Made by a program: the position numbers and the translations under genes
Source of the DNA: Pseudomonadota bacterium
Lineage (GTDB): Bacteria; Pseudomonadota; Alphaproteobacteria; Rhizobiales; Rhizobiaceae
Direction: 5' to 3'
NCBI GenBank assembly: GCA_023399465.1
Contig: JAEWPB010000025.1
Span: forward strand, 1-59,052
DNA length: 59,052 nt
Shown here: piece by piece, positions 8,647 through 16,604 of the stretch
Layout: each line of letters starts with the position of its first letter
Position numbering within the stretch: position 1 is the first letter of the stretch
Notes under the pieces: generated by a model
What the model saw: the letters and a program-made list of their open reading frames with translations, nothing else
Told to the model about the DNA's origin: nothing
Database searches by the model: none

Positions 8647-8673
8647 AAAATGGTGCTGCTAGAGAGATTTGAA
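8647..8673. repeat. Right attachment-site repeat within tRNA-Thr
   Basis: These 27 bases are identical to 2845-2871. The copy covers the 3' acceptor strand and part of the T arm of the intact tRNA-Thr gene, plus a few A residues beyond its CCA end. Confidence 0.88.
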
Positions 8674-8725
8674 CTCTCGGCCTCTCCCTTACCAAGGGAG
8701 TGCTCTACCCCTGAGCTATAGCAGC
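8651..8725 (-). tRNA. tRNA-Thr (anticodon GGT)
   Basis: This 75-base cloverleaf is on the minus strand. The 7-bp acceptor GCTGCTA pairs with TAGCAGC, the D arm contains GCTC/GAGC, the anticodon stem is CTCCC/GGGAG with loop TTGGTAA, and the T stem is GAGAG/CTCTC with loop TTCAAAT. The encoded end is ACCA. It reads threonine ACC/ACU codons. Its 3' end is the integration site of the neighbouring island. Confidence 0.97.
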
Positions 8726-8880
8726 ATCCGGTGGCGCTTTTGTTGTGCGCCGGTGAGGTGAGGGGGCTATTGCCATAGCTGGCGGCGGAGTGCAAGCGCC
8801 AAATGACAAGAACTTGCAAACAATCGCGGAAAAGAATTCGAAGCCTTTTGAAAACCCCGCATTTCCGGTAAAGAGACGGC

Positions 8881-9174
8881 ATGGACGAAATCGAAAAAAA
8901 ATCGGAACGGGTCGGCGCGGGCGGCCCCGGCGGGGCGGTTCGAAGCGAAGGCGGGGTCGAATCGACGGATCAGGACGCGACTCGATTCGCACGCGACGCG
9001 GCGGCATCGAAGAAGGCGCAGCAGCAACTGGCCGCCGAACAGCGCAAGGCCCGTTCCGCTGCGAAGCTTCGGGAAAACCTCATGAAGCGAAAGCAGCAGC
9101 TTCGCGCCCGCCGTTCCGGCAGCCCCGACGAGACAAACGGCCTTCCTGCCGCAAAATTGGACGAATCATCGTGA
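8881..9174 (+). CDS. Conserved small charged protein upstream of murA
   Basis: The 97-residue product is highly charged and low in hydrophobic residues, so it is probably largely disordered or a single long helix. A Lys/Arg/Ala/Gln-rich helix spans about residues 40-80. There is no signal peptide or known domain. Base composition matches the chromosome rather than the island. A small gene of this kind upstream of murA is, as far as I recall, common in Rhizobiaceae; no function is known to me. The start is ATG 8881. Confidence 0.5.
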   Translation: MDEIEKKSERVGAGGPGGAVRSEGGVESTDQDATRFARDAAASKKAQQQLAAEQRKARSAAKLRENLMKRKQQLRARRSGSPDETNGLPAAKLDESS

Positions 9175-9297
9175 CTAGACGGTTCCGAACGAATTGAAGG
9201 GCGCGGGGATATCGTCTAAAGACCCACATCTCTACCGCATCTCATCAGACACGGATATTGGACAGGAAGGACGGGCCCGGCGCCCGTGGGGACGCAC

Positions 9298-10590
9298 ATG
9301 GATCGCATCAGGATTGTCGGCGGCAATGAACTTCACGGGATCATTCCGATCTCCGGCGCCAAGAACGCGGCGCTGCCGTTGATGATCGCCTCGCTGTTGA
9401 CCAGCGACACGCTGACGCTCGAAAACGTGCCGCATCTCGCCGATGTCGAGCTTCTGATGCGCATCCTCGGCAATCACGGTGTCGACGTGGCCGTCAACGG
9501 CCGCCGCGAGCGCCAGGAAGAAGGCTATTCGCGCACCATCCATTTCACCTGCCGGACGATCGTCGATACCACGGCTCCCTATGAACTGGTCTCGAAGATG
9601 CGCGCCAGCTTCTGGGTGCTCGGGCCGCTGCTTGCGCGCGAGGGCAAGGCGCGGGTTTCGCTTCCCGGCGGCTGCGCCATCGGCACCCGTCCGGTCGATC
9701 TGTTCCTTAAGGGGCTTGCCTCACTCGGCGCCGAGATCGAGATCGATGCCGGCTATGTCAATGCCAGGGCCCCGGCCGGCGGGCTGATCGGCGCCCGCTA
9801 CGCGTTCCCGAAGGTTTCCGTTGGTGCCACGCACGTGATGATGATGGCGGCGACGCTTGCGCGCGGCACGACCGTGCTCGGCAATGCCGCCCGCGAGCCC
9901 GAGGTCGTCGACCTCGCCAACTGCCTCAACGCGATGGGCGCGAAGATCACCGGCGCCGGCACCGGCACGATCACCATCGAGGGCGTCCGTGAGCTTGCCG
10001 GGGCGCGCCACCGCGTGCTGCCCGACCGGATCGAGACCGGCACTTATGCGATGGCCGTGGCCATGACCGGCGGCGACGTGACGCTCGAAAATACCGACGG
10101 CGCGCTCCTCGAAACCGCGCTCGAAGCCATCCGTCGCACCGGCACCGAGATCATCGAAGTGCCGAACGGGCTGCGGGTCGTGCGCAATGGCGGCGGCATC
10201 AAGCCGGTCGATATCGTCACTGATCCGTTCCCGGGCTTTCCGACCGACCTCCAGGCGCAGTTCATGGGCCTGATGACCCGGTCGAGCGGCATTTCCCATA
10301 TCACCGAGACGATTTTCGAGAACCGCTTCATGCATGTGCAGGAACTGGCCCGCCTCGGTGCCAAGATCTCGCTGTCGGGCCAGACCGCCAAGATCGAGGG
10401 CGTCGCCCGCCTGCGCGGCGCGCCGGTCATGGCGACCGACCTGCGGGCTTCGGTGTCGCTGGTGATCGCGGGCCTTGCTGCCGAGGGCGAGACCATGGTC
10501 TCGCGCGTCTACCATCTCGATCGCGGGTTCGAGCGTCTCGAGGAAAAGCTGACGCGATGCGGCGCTATCGTCGAGCGGGTCAGCGAATAA
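9298..10590 (+). CDS. murA: UDP-N-acetylglucosamine 1-carboxyvinyltransferase
   Basis: This 430-residue cytosolic enzyme transfers enolpyruvate from PEP to UDP-GlcNAc, the first committed step of peptidoglycan synthesis. The start at ATG 9298 gives the family N-terminus MDRIRIVGGN. Lys22 and Asn23 (substrate contacts) and the catalytic Cys126 in LPGGCAIGTRP are present, so the protein should be fosfomycin-sensitive in principle. The PGFPTDLQAQFM motif carries the conserved Asp near the active site. The length is normal. It is followed by the DUF2948 gene, then hisD, the conserved rhizobial order. Confidence 0.97.
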   Translation: MDRIRIVGGNELHGIIPISGAKNAALPLMIASLLTSDTLTLENVPHLADVELLMRILGNHGVDVAVNGRRERQEEGYSRTIHFTCRTIVDTTAPYELVSKMRASFWVLGPLLAREGKARVSLPGGCAIGTRPVDLFLKGLASLGAEIEIDAGYVNARAPAGGLIGARYAFPKVSVGATHVMMMAATLARGTTVLGNAAREPEVVDLANCLNAMGAKITGAGTGTITIEGVRELAGARHRVLPDRIETGTYAMAVAMTGGDVTLENTDGALLETALEAIRRTGTEIIEVPNGLRVVRNGGGIKPVDIVTDPFPGFPTDLQAQFMGLMTRSSGISHITETIFENRFMHVQELARLGAKISLSGQTAKIEGVARLRGAPVMATDLRASVSLVIAGLAAEGETMVSRVYHLDRGFERLEEKLTRCGAIVERVSE

Positions 10591-10705
10591 CGCGTTTCAG
10601 CAGCTTTCGCGTGCGTGGACGGTTGCGGATTTCAGCCATGCGTCCTATGTCGGATTGCATGGCGAAGCCGGGCTCCGCTATCGTGGCCAACGGGAAAGTG
10701 TGGTG

Positions 10706-11146
10706 ATGACGAGTCTCAAGCTTCTTGCGCTGGATGCCGAAGATCTTGCCGTGATTTCGGCCCATATTCAGGACAGTGTGTTCAAGGCTGGCGATATTTC
10801 CTATTCGCCGCGAGCGCGTCAGCTGTCGCTGGTGGTCAACCGGTTTGCCTGGGAATCGCTTGCGGAAAAGGGCCGGACCTACGAGCGCCATCGCGCGGCC
10901 CTCACGTTCAAGCGGGTCAGTGCCGTGCGCTCGCTCGGCTTCGATCGCAATGACAAGGATCAGGTCCTGTCGCTGCTCGCCGTTCGTTTCCAGCAGAAGG
11001 ACGAGGGCCCGGAAGGCACGGTCGAACTGGTGCTGTCGGGGACAGGGACAATCGCCCTCGATGTTGAATGTATCGAAGTACAGCTGGCCGATGTCGGCGG
11101 GGCCTGGGAAACCGAACGCAAGCCGCGGCATCCGCTGGGCGAATGA
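10706..11146 (+). CDS. DUF2948 family protein
   Basis: This 146-residue alphaproteobacterial protein of unknown function is recognised by the N-terminus LKLLALDAEDLAVISAHIQD and the central YSPRARQLSLVVNRFAWE. The start is set at ATG 10706 (a GTG lies one codon earlier) because upstream codons are not family-like. There is no signal peptide or membrane segment, and it is probably a soluble beta-rich protein. It stands between murA and hisD, a conserved position in related genomes. The gap to hisD is 53 bases, so co-transcription is possible. No enzymatic motif is visible. Confidence 0.82.
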   Translation: MTSLKLLALDAEDLAVISAHIQDSVFKAGDISYSPRARQLSLVVNRFAWESLAEKGRTYERHRAALTFKRVSAVRSLGFDRNDKDQVLSLLAVRFQQKDEGPEGTVELVLSGTGTIALDVECIEVQLADVGGAWETERKPRHPLGE

Positions 11147-11199
11147 TTGGGTCCGGATCCTCTGAGGGTTCGGATCGCGTGAAAAGGGACGAGAATAAA

Positions 11200-12498
11200 G
11201 TGGCAATGTGGCTGGAACAGACGTCGGCGGATTTCGAGAAGCGCTTCGCCGCCTTCCTGACGACGAAACGCGAGGTTTCCGAAGACGTCAACGCCGTGGT
11301 GCGTGCGATCATCGATGACGTGCGCGAGCGCGGCGATGCCGCACTTGCAGAATATTCGGCACGTTTCGACGGCGTCGATTTTGCCAGGGTCGGCATGGCT
11401 GTCAGCGAAGCCGAGATCGACGAAGCCGTGGCCAGGGTAGATCCAGAGGTCCTCGAGGCGCTGGAGCTTGCAGCCGTCCGCATCGAGAAGCATCACAGCC
11501 GCCAGATGCCGAAGGACGACATCTACGAAGACGATATCGGCGTCGGGCTCGGCTCGCGCTGGACGGCGATCGATGCCGTCGGGCTCTATGTGCCGGGCGG
11601 CACCGCGAGCTATCCGAGTTCGGTGCTGATGAACGCGCTGCCGGCCCGCGTCGCCGGCGTGCCGCGCATCGTCATGGTGGTGCCGGCCAAGGACGGCGAG
11701 ATCAATCCGGCTGTGCTCGCAGCCGCCCGCATCGCCGGCGTCAGGGAAATCTACCGCATCGGCGGCGCCCAGGCGGTTGCAGCCCTTGCCTACGGCACCG
11801 AGACGATCGCTCCGGTCGCCAAGATCGTCGGTCCGGGCAATGCCTATGTCGCCGCGGCCAAGCGCCAGGTTTTCGGCACCGTCGGCATCGACATGATTGC
11901 CGGTCCATCGGAAGTGCTGGTCATTGCCGACAAGAACAACAATGCCGATTGGCTGGCCGCCGATCTCTTGGCCCAGGCCGAGCATGATGTCGGGGCGCAA
12001 TCGATCCTGATCACCGACGATGCCGAACTCGGTCATGCCGTCGAGGCAGCGGTCGAACGGCAGTTGAAGACGCTGTCGCGCTCCGAAACCGCTGCGGCGA
12101 GCTGGCGCGATTTCGGCGCCGTCATCCTCGTGCCCGATCTCAAGGCCGCGATCCCGCTGGCGAACCGCATTGCCGCCGAGCATCTGGAACTGGCCGTGGA
12201 TAATCCCGATGCGCTGATGGACGGCATCCGCAATGCCGGCGCGATCTTCGTCGGCCGCCATACGCCGGAGGTCATCGGCGACTATGTCGGCGGCTCGAAC
12301 CATGTCTTGCCGACCGCGCGCTCCGCACGCTTTTCCTCCGGTCTCGGCGTGCTCGACTATGTCAAGCGCACCTCGATCCTCAGGCTCGGCCCGGAGCAGT
12401 TGCGCGCACTCGGTCCGGCGGCGACCACGCTTGCCCATTCCGAAGGCCTCGACGCCCATGCGCGCTCGGTCGCCATCAGGCTCAATCTCGAAGGATGA
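11200..12498 (+). CDS. hisD: Histidinol dehydrogenase
   Basis: This 432-residue zinc enzyme oxidises L-histidinol to L-histidine with two NAD+, the last two steps of histidine synthesis. The start is GTG 11200; ATG 11206 is two codons later. The VGLYVPGGTASYPSSVLM segment, the GGAQAVAALAYGTET glycine-rich region and GPGNAYVAAAKRQVFG are textbook. The zinc-binding region QAEHDVGAQS and the C-terminal HAEGL-like SEGLDAHARS are also intact. A long upstream extension in frame overlaps the DUF2948 gene and is rejected. It is followed after 3 bases by the UPF0262 gene, suggesting an operon. Confidence 0.96.
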   Translation: MAMWLEQTSADFEKRFAAFLTTKREVSEDVNAVVRAIIDDVRERGDAALAEYSARFDGVDFARVGMAVSEAEIDEAVARVDPEVLEALELAAVRIEKHHSRQMPKDDIYEDDIGVGLGSRWTAIDAVGLYVPGGTASYPSSVLMNALPARVAGVPRIVMVVPAKDGEINPAVLAAARIAGVREIYRIGGAQAVAALAYGTETIAPVAKIVGPGNAYVAAAKRQVFGTVGIDMIAGPSEVLVIADKNNNADWLAADLLAQAEHDVGAQSILITDDAELGHAVEAAVERQLKTLSRSETAAASWRDFGAVILVPDLKAAIPLANRIAAEHLELAVDNPDALMDGIRNAGAIFVGRHTPEVIGDYVGGSNHVLPTARSARFSSGLGVLDYVKRTSILRLGPEQLRALGPAATTLAHSEGLDAHARSVAIRLNLEG

Positions 12499-12501
12499 GC
12501 T

Positions 12502-12972
12502 ATGGCGGATAACCACCGGCTCTGTGATGTGGTCCTGGACGACACCATCGGACGCTCGACACCCGATGTCGAGCATGAGCGGGCGGTCGCCATCTTCGAT
12601 CTCATCGAGGAGAATATCTTCGAGCCGCACGGCCACGACGGCGGACCATACCGGTTGAACCTGTCGCTGATCGATTCGAAACTGGTGCTCGGCATCCGGA
12701 CGGAAGCCGGCGCCGAGGTTGCCACGCATATATTGTCGCTGACGCCCTTCCGCCGGATCATCAAGGACTACTTCATGATCTGCGAGAGCTATTACGAAGC
12801 AATCCGCTCGTCGTCGCCCAGCCAGATCGAGGCGATCGACATGGGACGGCGCGGTATCCACAACGAAGGTTCGCAGACGCTGATGGATCGCCTCGACGGC
12901 AAGATCAAGGTGGATTTCGATACCGCCCGGCGACTGTTCACCCTCGTTTGCGTTCTCTATTGGCGCGGATAG
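12502..12972 (+). CDS. UPF0262 family protein
   Basis: This 156-residue protein belongs to a family restricted largely to alphaproteobacteria. Recognisable parts are LCDVVLDDTIGRSTPDVEHE near the N-terminus and LSLTPFRRIIKDYFMICESY in the centre. It has no signal peptide or membrane helix. It begins 3 bases after hisD and ends 5 bases before the phosphatase-like gene, so the three are probably co-transcribed. The function of the family is unknown. The conserved hisD neighbourhood does not by itself prove a role in histidine synthesis. Confidence 0.88.
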   Translation: MADNHRLCDVVLDDTIGRSTPDVEHERAVAIFDLIEENIFEPHGHDGGPYRLNLSLIDSKLVLGIRTEAGAEVATHILSLTPFRRIIKDYFMICESYYEAIRSSSPSQIEAIDMGRRGIHNEGSQTLMDRLDGKIKVDFDTARRLFTLVCVLYWRG

Positions 12973-12977
12973 TGCCG

Positions 12978-13442
12978 ATGGAACCCGGGGCGGCCATGGA
13001 TCGACAGGAGAAGCAACCGGGCGCCATCCTGTTCATGTGCGGGATGAACGTGATCCGCTCCCCGATCGCCGAGGTGCTGGCACGCGGAATGATGCCGGCC
13101 GGAACCTATGTTGCATCGGCCGGAGTGCGGACCGGCGAGCGCGATCCCTTCGTCGACGTGGTTCTCGACGAGATCGGGTTGACACTTGGCCGCCGCCAGC
13201 CCCAGACACTGGATGAGCTTGAAGACGATTATTTCGATGTTATCATCACGTTGTCGCCGGAAGCCCACCATGTCGCACTGGAGCTGACCCGCTCCAAGGC
13301 GATCGACGTGGCTTATTGGCCGACGCTCGACCCGACCGTCGCAACCGGCACGCGCGACCAGATCGTCGAAGCCTATCGCGAGGTCCGCAACCAGCTTGCG
13401 AGCCTGATCGAGCAGAGACTTGTGAAGAAAAGCGATACCTAG
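12978..13442 (+). CDS. Low-molecular-weight protein-tyrosine-phosphatase-like protein
   Basis: This 154-residue product has the P-loop CGMNVIRSP, matching the CX5RS signature of low-molecular-weight phosphatases, close to the N-terminus. A later WPTLDPT segment could carry the general-acid Asp. The family removes phosphate from phosphotyrosine or, in the ArsC branch, reduces arsenate; the substrate here is not determinable. The start is ambiguous between ATG 12978 and ATG 12996, neither with a strong ribosome-binding site. 12978 is reported because it follows the upstream stop most closely. It is probably co-transcribed with hisD and the UPF0262 gene. Confidence 0.85.
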   Translation: MEPGAAMDRQEKQPGAILFMCGMNVIRSPIAEVLARGMMPAGTYVASAGVRTGERDPFVDVVLDEIGLTLGRRQPQTLDELEDDYFDVIITLSPEAHHVALELTRSKAIDVAYWPTLDPTVATGTRDQIVEAYREVRNQLASLIEQRLVKKSDT

Positions 13443-13576
13443 CTTCTCCCTTCTGAAACATTTTGACAAAGCACCAGTCAACAAGGTTCACAAATCCGCG
13501 TCGATTGTGTAGTTTCCGCCCAAATTTCCGGACCCTCCCGTGTCCGGCCCTTAACCGACAGGAAGAAAAACCCTAG

Positions 13577-13795
13577 ATGCCCAAAGAAGAAGTCCTCGAG
13601 TTTCCCGGTGTCGTCACCGAACTTCTGCCGAATGCCACTTTCCGCGTGAAGCTGGAAAATGAGCACGAGATCATCGCCCATACGGCAGGCCGCATGCGCA
13701 AGAACCGCATCCGTGTGCTCGCCGGCGACAAGGTCCTGGTGGAAATGACGCCATACGACCTGACCAAGGGCCGTATCACCTACCGGTTCAAGTAA
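13577..13795 (+). CDS. infA: Translation initiation factor IF-1
   Basis: This 72-residue S1/OB-fold protein binds the 30S A site and assists IF-2 and IF-3 in initiation. The sequence MPKEEVLEFPGVVTELLPN and the C-terminal YDLTKGRITYRFK are near invariant in the family, and the length is standard. The 134-base upstream gap holds its own promoter. The maf gene follows after 38 bases. Confidence 0.98.
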   Translation: MPKEEVLEFPGVVTELLPNATFRVKLENEHEIIAHTAGRMRKNRIRVLAGDKVLVEMTPYDLTKGRITYRFK

Positions 13796-13833
13796 GCGGC
13801 CGGAATGTTCAACGCCGGTCGTTTCGAGGATCT

Positions 13834-14454
13834 ATGTCGCTGAAGCAGAAGCTGATACTGGCCTCCGGTTCGCCGCGCCGCCTTGATTTGCTCAATCAGG
13901 TGGGCGTCGATCCGGCGCGGCTGATGCCGATGGACCTCGACGAGACGCCGAAGAAGGCCGAGCATCCGCGCTCGCTTGCCCGCCGGCTCTCGGCGGAAAA
14001 GGCGGCTGCCGCGGTCGAGGCCATCAAGGCGGAACCGGCCTGGCAGGACAGCTACGTGCTGGCCGCCGATACGGTGGTTGCCGTCGGACGCCGGATCCTG
14101 CCCAAGGCCGAATATGCCGAGGAAGCTTCTGCGGCCCTGCATCTTCTCTCCGGACGTAGTCACTGGGTCTATACCGGGGTATGCTTGGTCACGCCGGATC
14201 GCAAGGTGCGCCAGAAGGTCGTCGAGACCAAGGTGCGCTTCAGGCGCTTGTCCGGCCTCGACATCGAAAGCTATCTCGGATCCGGCCAGTGGCGCGGCAA
14301 GGCTGGTGCCTATGGCATCCAGGGCATTGCCGGGGCCTTCGTCCAGAAACTGGTCGGCTCCTATACCAATGTCGTCGGCCTGCCGCTCTATGAAACCACG
14401 CTGCTGCTTGCCGGCGAGGGGTTCGATATCCAGGGGCGCTGGGTAGAAGGATAA
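13834..14454 (+). CDS. maf: Maf-like nucleotide pyrophosphatase
   Basis: The 206-residue cytosolic protein hydrolyses non-canonical or selected nucleoside triphosphates to monophosphates. The Maf signature LASGSPRRLDLL is at the N-terminus, with SAEKAAAA and the catalytic Asp region LAADTVVAVGRRIL following. The WRGKAGAYGIQGIAG segment is conserved. Rhizobia normally carry more than one Maf paralogue, and which substrate group (dTTP/UTP or m7GTP) this one serves cannot be fixed by eye. It ends 5 bases before yacG, with which it is likely co-transcribed. Confidence 0.93.
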   Translation: MSLKQKLILASGSPRRLDLLNQVGVDPARLMPMDLDETPKKAEHPRSLARRLSAEKAAAAVEAIKAEPAWQDSYVLAADTVVAVGRRILPKAEYAEEASAALHLLSGRSHWVYTGVCLVTPDRKVRQKVVETKVRFRRLSGLDIESYLGSGQWRGKAGAYGIQGIAGAFVQKLVGSYTNVVGLPLYETTLLLAGEGFDIQGRWVEG

Positions 14455-14459
14455 TTGCC

Positions 14460-14672
14460 ATGACGGATGAACCGATCAAGCCTGGCGCAAAGGTGGAACC
14501 GCTGCGCAAGACCCGGCCGTGCGCGGAATGCGGCAAGCCGTCGGTGCGGGAGCATTACCCGTTCTGTTCCGATCGTTGCCGCAATCTCGACCTGTCGCGC
14601 TGGCTGAAAGGCTCCTACGCCATTCCTGTCGTCGACGACGAATCAAAGGCCGACGGCAGGGACGAGGACTGA
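14460..14672 (+). CDS. yacG: DNA gyrase inhibitor / zinc-binding YacG
   Basis: This 70-residue protein has a four-Cys zinc site: CAEC at 21-24 and CSDRC near residues 37-41. The following RNLDLSRWLKGSYAIP motif is diagnostic of YacG. In Escherichia coli it binds GyrB and blocks DNA binding. The acidic C-terminal tail is typical. It is coupled closely to maf, as in related alphaproteobacteria. Confidence 0.93.
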   Translation: MTDEPIKPGAKVEPLRKTRPCAECGKPSVREHYPFCSDRCRNLDLSRWLKGSYAIPVVDDESKADGRDED

Positions 14673-14994
14673 GCGGCGCCTCGGCAGAGGGCCTGTTTCC
14701 ATCCAGTCACGAAGCGTTCGGCGCCTTTGGCATTCTCCCGCAACGCGCCGGAGCGCGCCGTTTTTCTCCCGTCAATCAAGTTGCGACCCGCTGGCCCAAT
14801 CCTCCTGGTCCCGCGCGTTTCGTCATGTGAAGTGCTTCTGTTTGTTGATGAATCGGCTTTTTTTCATTTCTTTCAAAAAAAGTGGCGTTGGCCGCTGGAC
14901 ATGTCCGAAAGAGATGTTATAACCCCGCTCACTCCCGGGGGGAACCAAACCCCGGCGGTTCTGGAAACAGAGCCGGACGGCCAAAAGCCGCGAT
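14673..14994. other. Intergenic region before tRNA-Phe
   Basis: There is no gene here. A T- and A-rich block near 14850-14885 and the AT-rich segment around 14910-14925 look like the tRNA promoter area. No hairpin followed by a T-run was clear enough to call. Confidence 0.4.
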
Positions 14995-15070
14995 GCCCGG
15001 ATAGCTCAGTTGGTAGAGCAGCGGATTGAAAATCCGCGTGTCGGTGGTTCAAATCCGCCTCCGGGCACCA
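14995..15070 (+). tRNA. tRNA-Phe (anticodon GAA)
   Basis: This is a 76-base cloverleaf with acceptor GCCCGGA/TCCGGGC, D arm GCTC/GAGC, anticodon loop TTGAAAA and T loop TTCAAAT, and CCA is encoded. It reads phenylalanine codons. Sequence composition changes after it, and the next gene is a broken glycosyltransferase, but no duplicated tRNA end was found nearby. Confidence 0.97.
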
Positions 15071-15406
15071 TTTTTCCTCTGAGAATTATGGAATGAAGTT
15101 CCAGCAGGTTGTTGCTGCAAGTGCCAGCGCATCCGCACAATTGCTTCTTTCTTCAACGTCCGCTGCGCGTGGTCGCGACATCGCTAACCCGATGATGCGC
15201 TTTCACTCAGTCGCTACTGAGAAGAAGCCGCTGGCGTTTTCGGCCTCCGAGAAAAAAATCGGCTGTATCCGCATGAAAATATTGATAATCATGAGCGCCA
15301 GAAATGCGTTGGTATGTCACGCCATGGTCGCGGCTACACGTCGCGGCAGACAATGCTCTTAAAGACAATGCCATAGTCAAATACAACGCTTATTAGAGAT
15401 TTCTAT
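15071..15406. other. Region between tRNA-Phe and the glycosyltransferase
   Basis: An open frame at 15093-15362 has no credible ribosome-binding site or motif and is not called. The stretch near 15360-15400 is AT-rich and may hold the glycosyltransferase promoter. Confidence 0.35.
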
Positions 15407-16421
15407 ATGATGAATATTTTTCCCAATAGCATGGAAAAACTCCGGGACGATACAGCTGGCGACAAGGTCGATATCATAACCCGAACAAAGGACCGGCCGA
15501 TCCTGTTGGCTCGAGGTCTGCAGAGCATCATTGCGCAGACCCACACCAACTGGCATCTCTATGTCGTCAATGATGGAGGGGACGCCGAACCTGTTAACAG
15601 AATGGTGGAGGACCAGCGAGCGGCTCTGGGAAACAGGGTAACTGTCATTCATCATCCCACGAGCCTCGGTGTAAGCGGCGCCGCGAATGCCGGATTTCGC
15701 ATCGGGACCTCCGATTTCGTTGCAATACACGATGATGATGACACTTGGACGCCTGACTTTCTACGGATAGCCACGTCCTTTCTAACCTCGCCTCAGAACC
15801 GTAGATTTGGCGGCCTTTTGAGCAAGTGGAATGTTATCGACGAGACCTTGGAGGGCGATCGGATCACGACCCACGGGACATCCGTGGCAGGTTATGACGG
15901 CGACGTGGTCGATTTCCTGGATGTTATGCGAAAGCCTGAAGTTCCACCAATCGCGTCCTTGTGGCGGAGGAGTGTCTGTAAGAAGGCCGGCTATATGAAT
16001 GAGGATCTGGCGGTCCTCGAAGACTGGGATCTTCACCTACGTATTCTGCAGATCGCAGACATCGCCAATATCGCGGAGCCATTGGTGAATTATCACATCC
16101 GGCGCCGTGCCACGGGCGAAAGCACCTACGGGAACACCATAACCCAGTCTGCGAATACGCATTTGCGGTACAACAAGCTGTACCGTAACAGTTTGATGAG
16201 GGAATACCTGAACCAAAATCCGGCACAAATTGGCCTGGTTGTAAACATGCTGAAAAACCTGGAGGTTGTCGAAAGACTACCTGGCGGCGGTTTCGGCGCA
16301 TTTTCACCGGGAACTGAAGGGCGATGTAGCCAGGTTCGACGAACGGCTTAACAGAGTTGAGAAAGATCTGCAGGATATGAAGGATGTCCTGAACAAGATC
16401 TACTCGCTGCAGCTACGTTAA
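15407..16421 (+). pseudogene. Family 2 glycosyltransferase, frameshifted near its C-terminus
   Basis: The N-terminal GT-A domain is intact. It has VDIITRTKDRP, the nucleotide-binding VVNDGG, the metal-binding cluster IHDDDDTW, and the base motif LEDWDLHLR near residue 205. The original frame ends at 16351 in a non-family tail. After GTC-GAA at 16268-16273 the +1 frame continues instead, from DYLAAVSAHF to a coiled-coil-like helix ending at 16421. Removing one A from the AAA at 16272-16274 restores a single frame, so one inserted base best explains the break. The donor, acceptor and pathway are unknown; the open reading up to 16351 might still make a catalytically competent protein. A sequencing error is possible. 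Confidence 0.8.
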
Positions 16422-16448
16422 GTTGAGCGATAGGGTACAACAGGCATC

Positions 16449-16476
16449 AAAAATCGACCGGCGCGGGTCGGTCGAT
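16449..16476 (-). terminator. Rho-independent terminator for the pentapeptide-repeat gene
   Basis: A perfect 8-bp stem (ATCGACCG/CGGTCGAT, 16453-16460 and 16469-16476) is followed on the minus strand by a run of T residues (complement of 16449-16452). It lies about 130 bases beyond the stop at 16605. Confidence 0.75.
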
Positions 16477-16604
16477 CCATGAGTGCGGGTACTGGTGGAA
16501 GCAGTTACGGCCAAACGAATGGCGCTGCGTAGTTGCTTGCTCACAATGATTCTGCAGCCACCGCCAGCCTTTGCCTTCCCGGAATTGTCTCGCGACCGCC
16601 CGGC

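Larger units (their letters stand above)
2845..8673. mobile_element. Decayed tRNA-Thr-integrated genomic island (about 5.8 kb)
   Basis: A 27-bp perfect direct repeat at 2845-2871 and 8647-8673 bounds the element. The right copy is the 3' end of an intact tRNA-Thr gene and the left copy is the displaced tRNA end. A tyrosine-integrase gene reads away from the tRNA, next to the right end, as is usual for such islands. Inside are AT-richer genes unlike the flanks: two unknown proteins, an HNH nuclease, a lipoprotein, a serine recombinase without a start codon and an hsdS fragment. The integrase lacks its catalytic C-terminus, so the island cannot excise unaided (inference). No transfer or phage structural genes are present. 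Confidence 0.85.

Noticed and set aside
10960..12861. 633-residue minus-strand frame over hisD and its neighbours
   Set aside because: It is antisense to hisD and UPF0262, with an Asp/Arg/His-rich composition typical of a shadow and no recognisable domain.
14995..15070. tRNA-Phe as a second island integration site
   Set aside because: No duplicated tRNA 3' end and no integrase were found in the following 3 kb.
15093..15362. Possible 89-residue gene after tRNA-Phe
   Set aside because: The sequence is low-complexity at the N-terminus, with no ribosome-binding site or motif and nothing to support expression.
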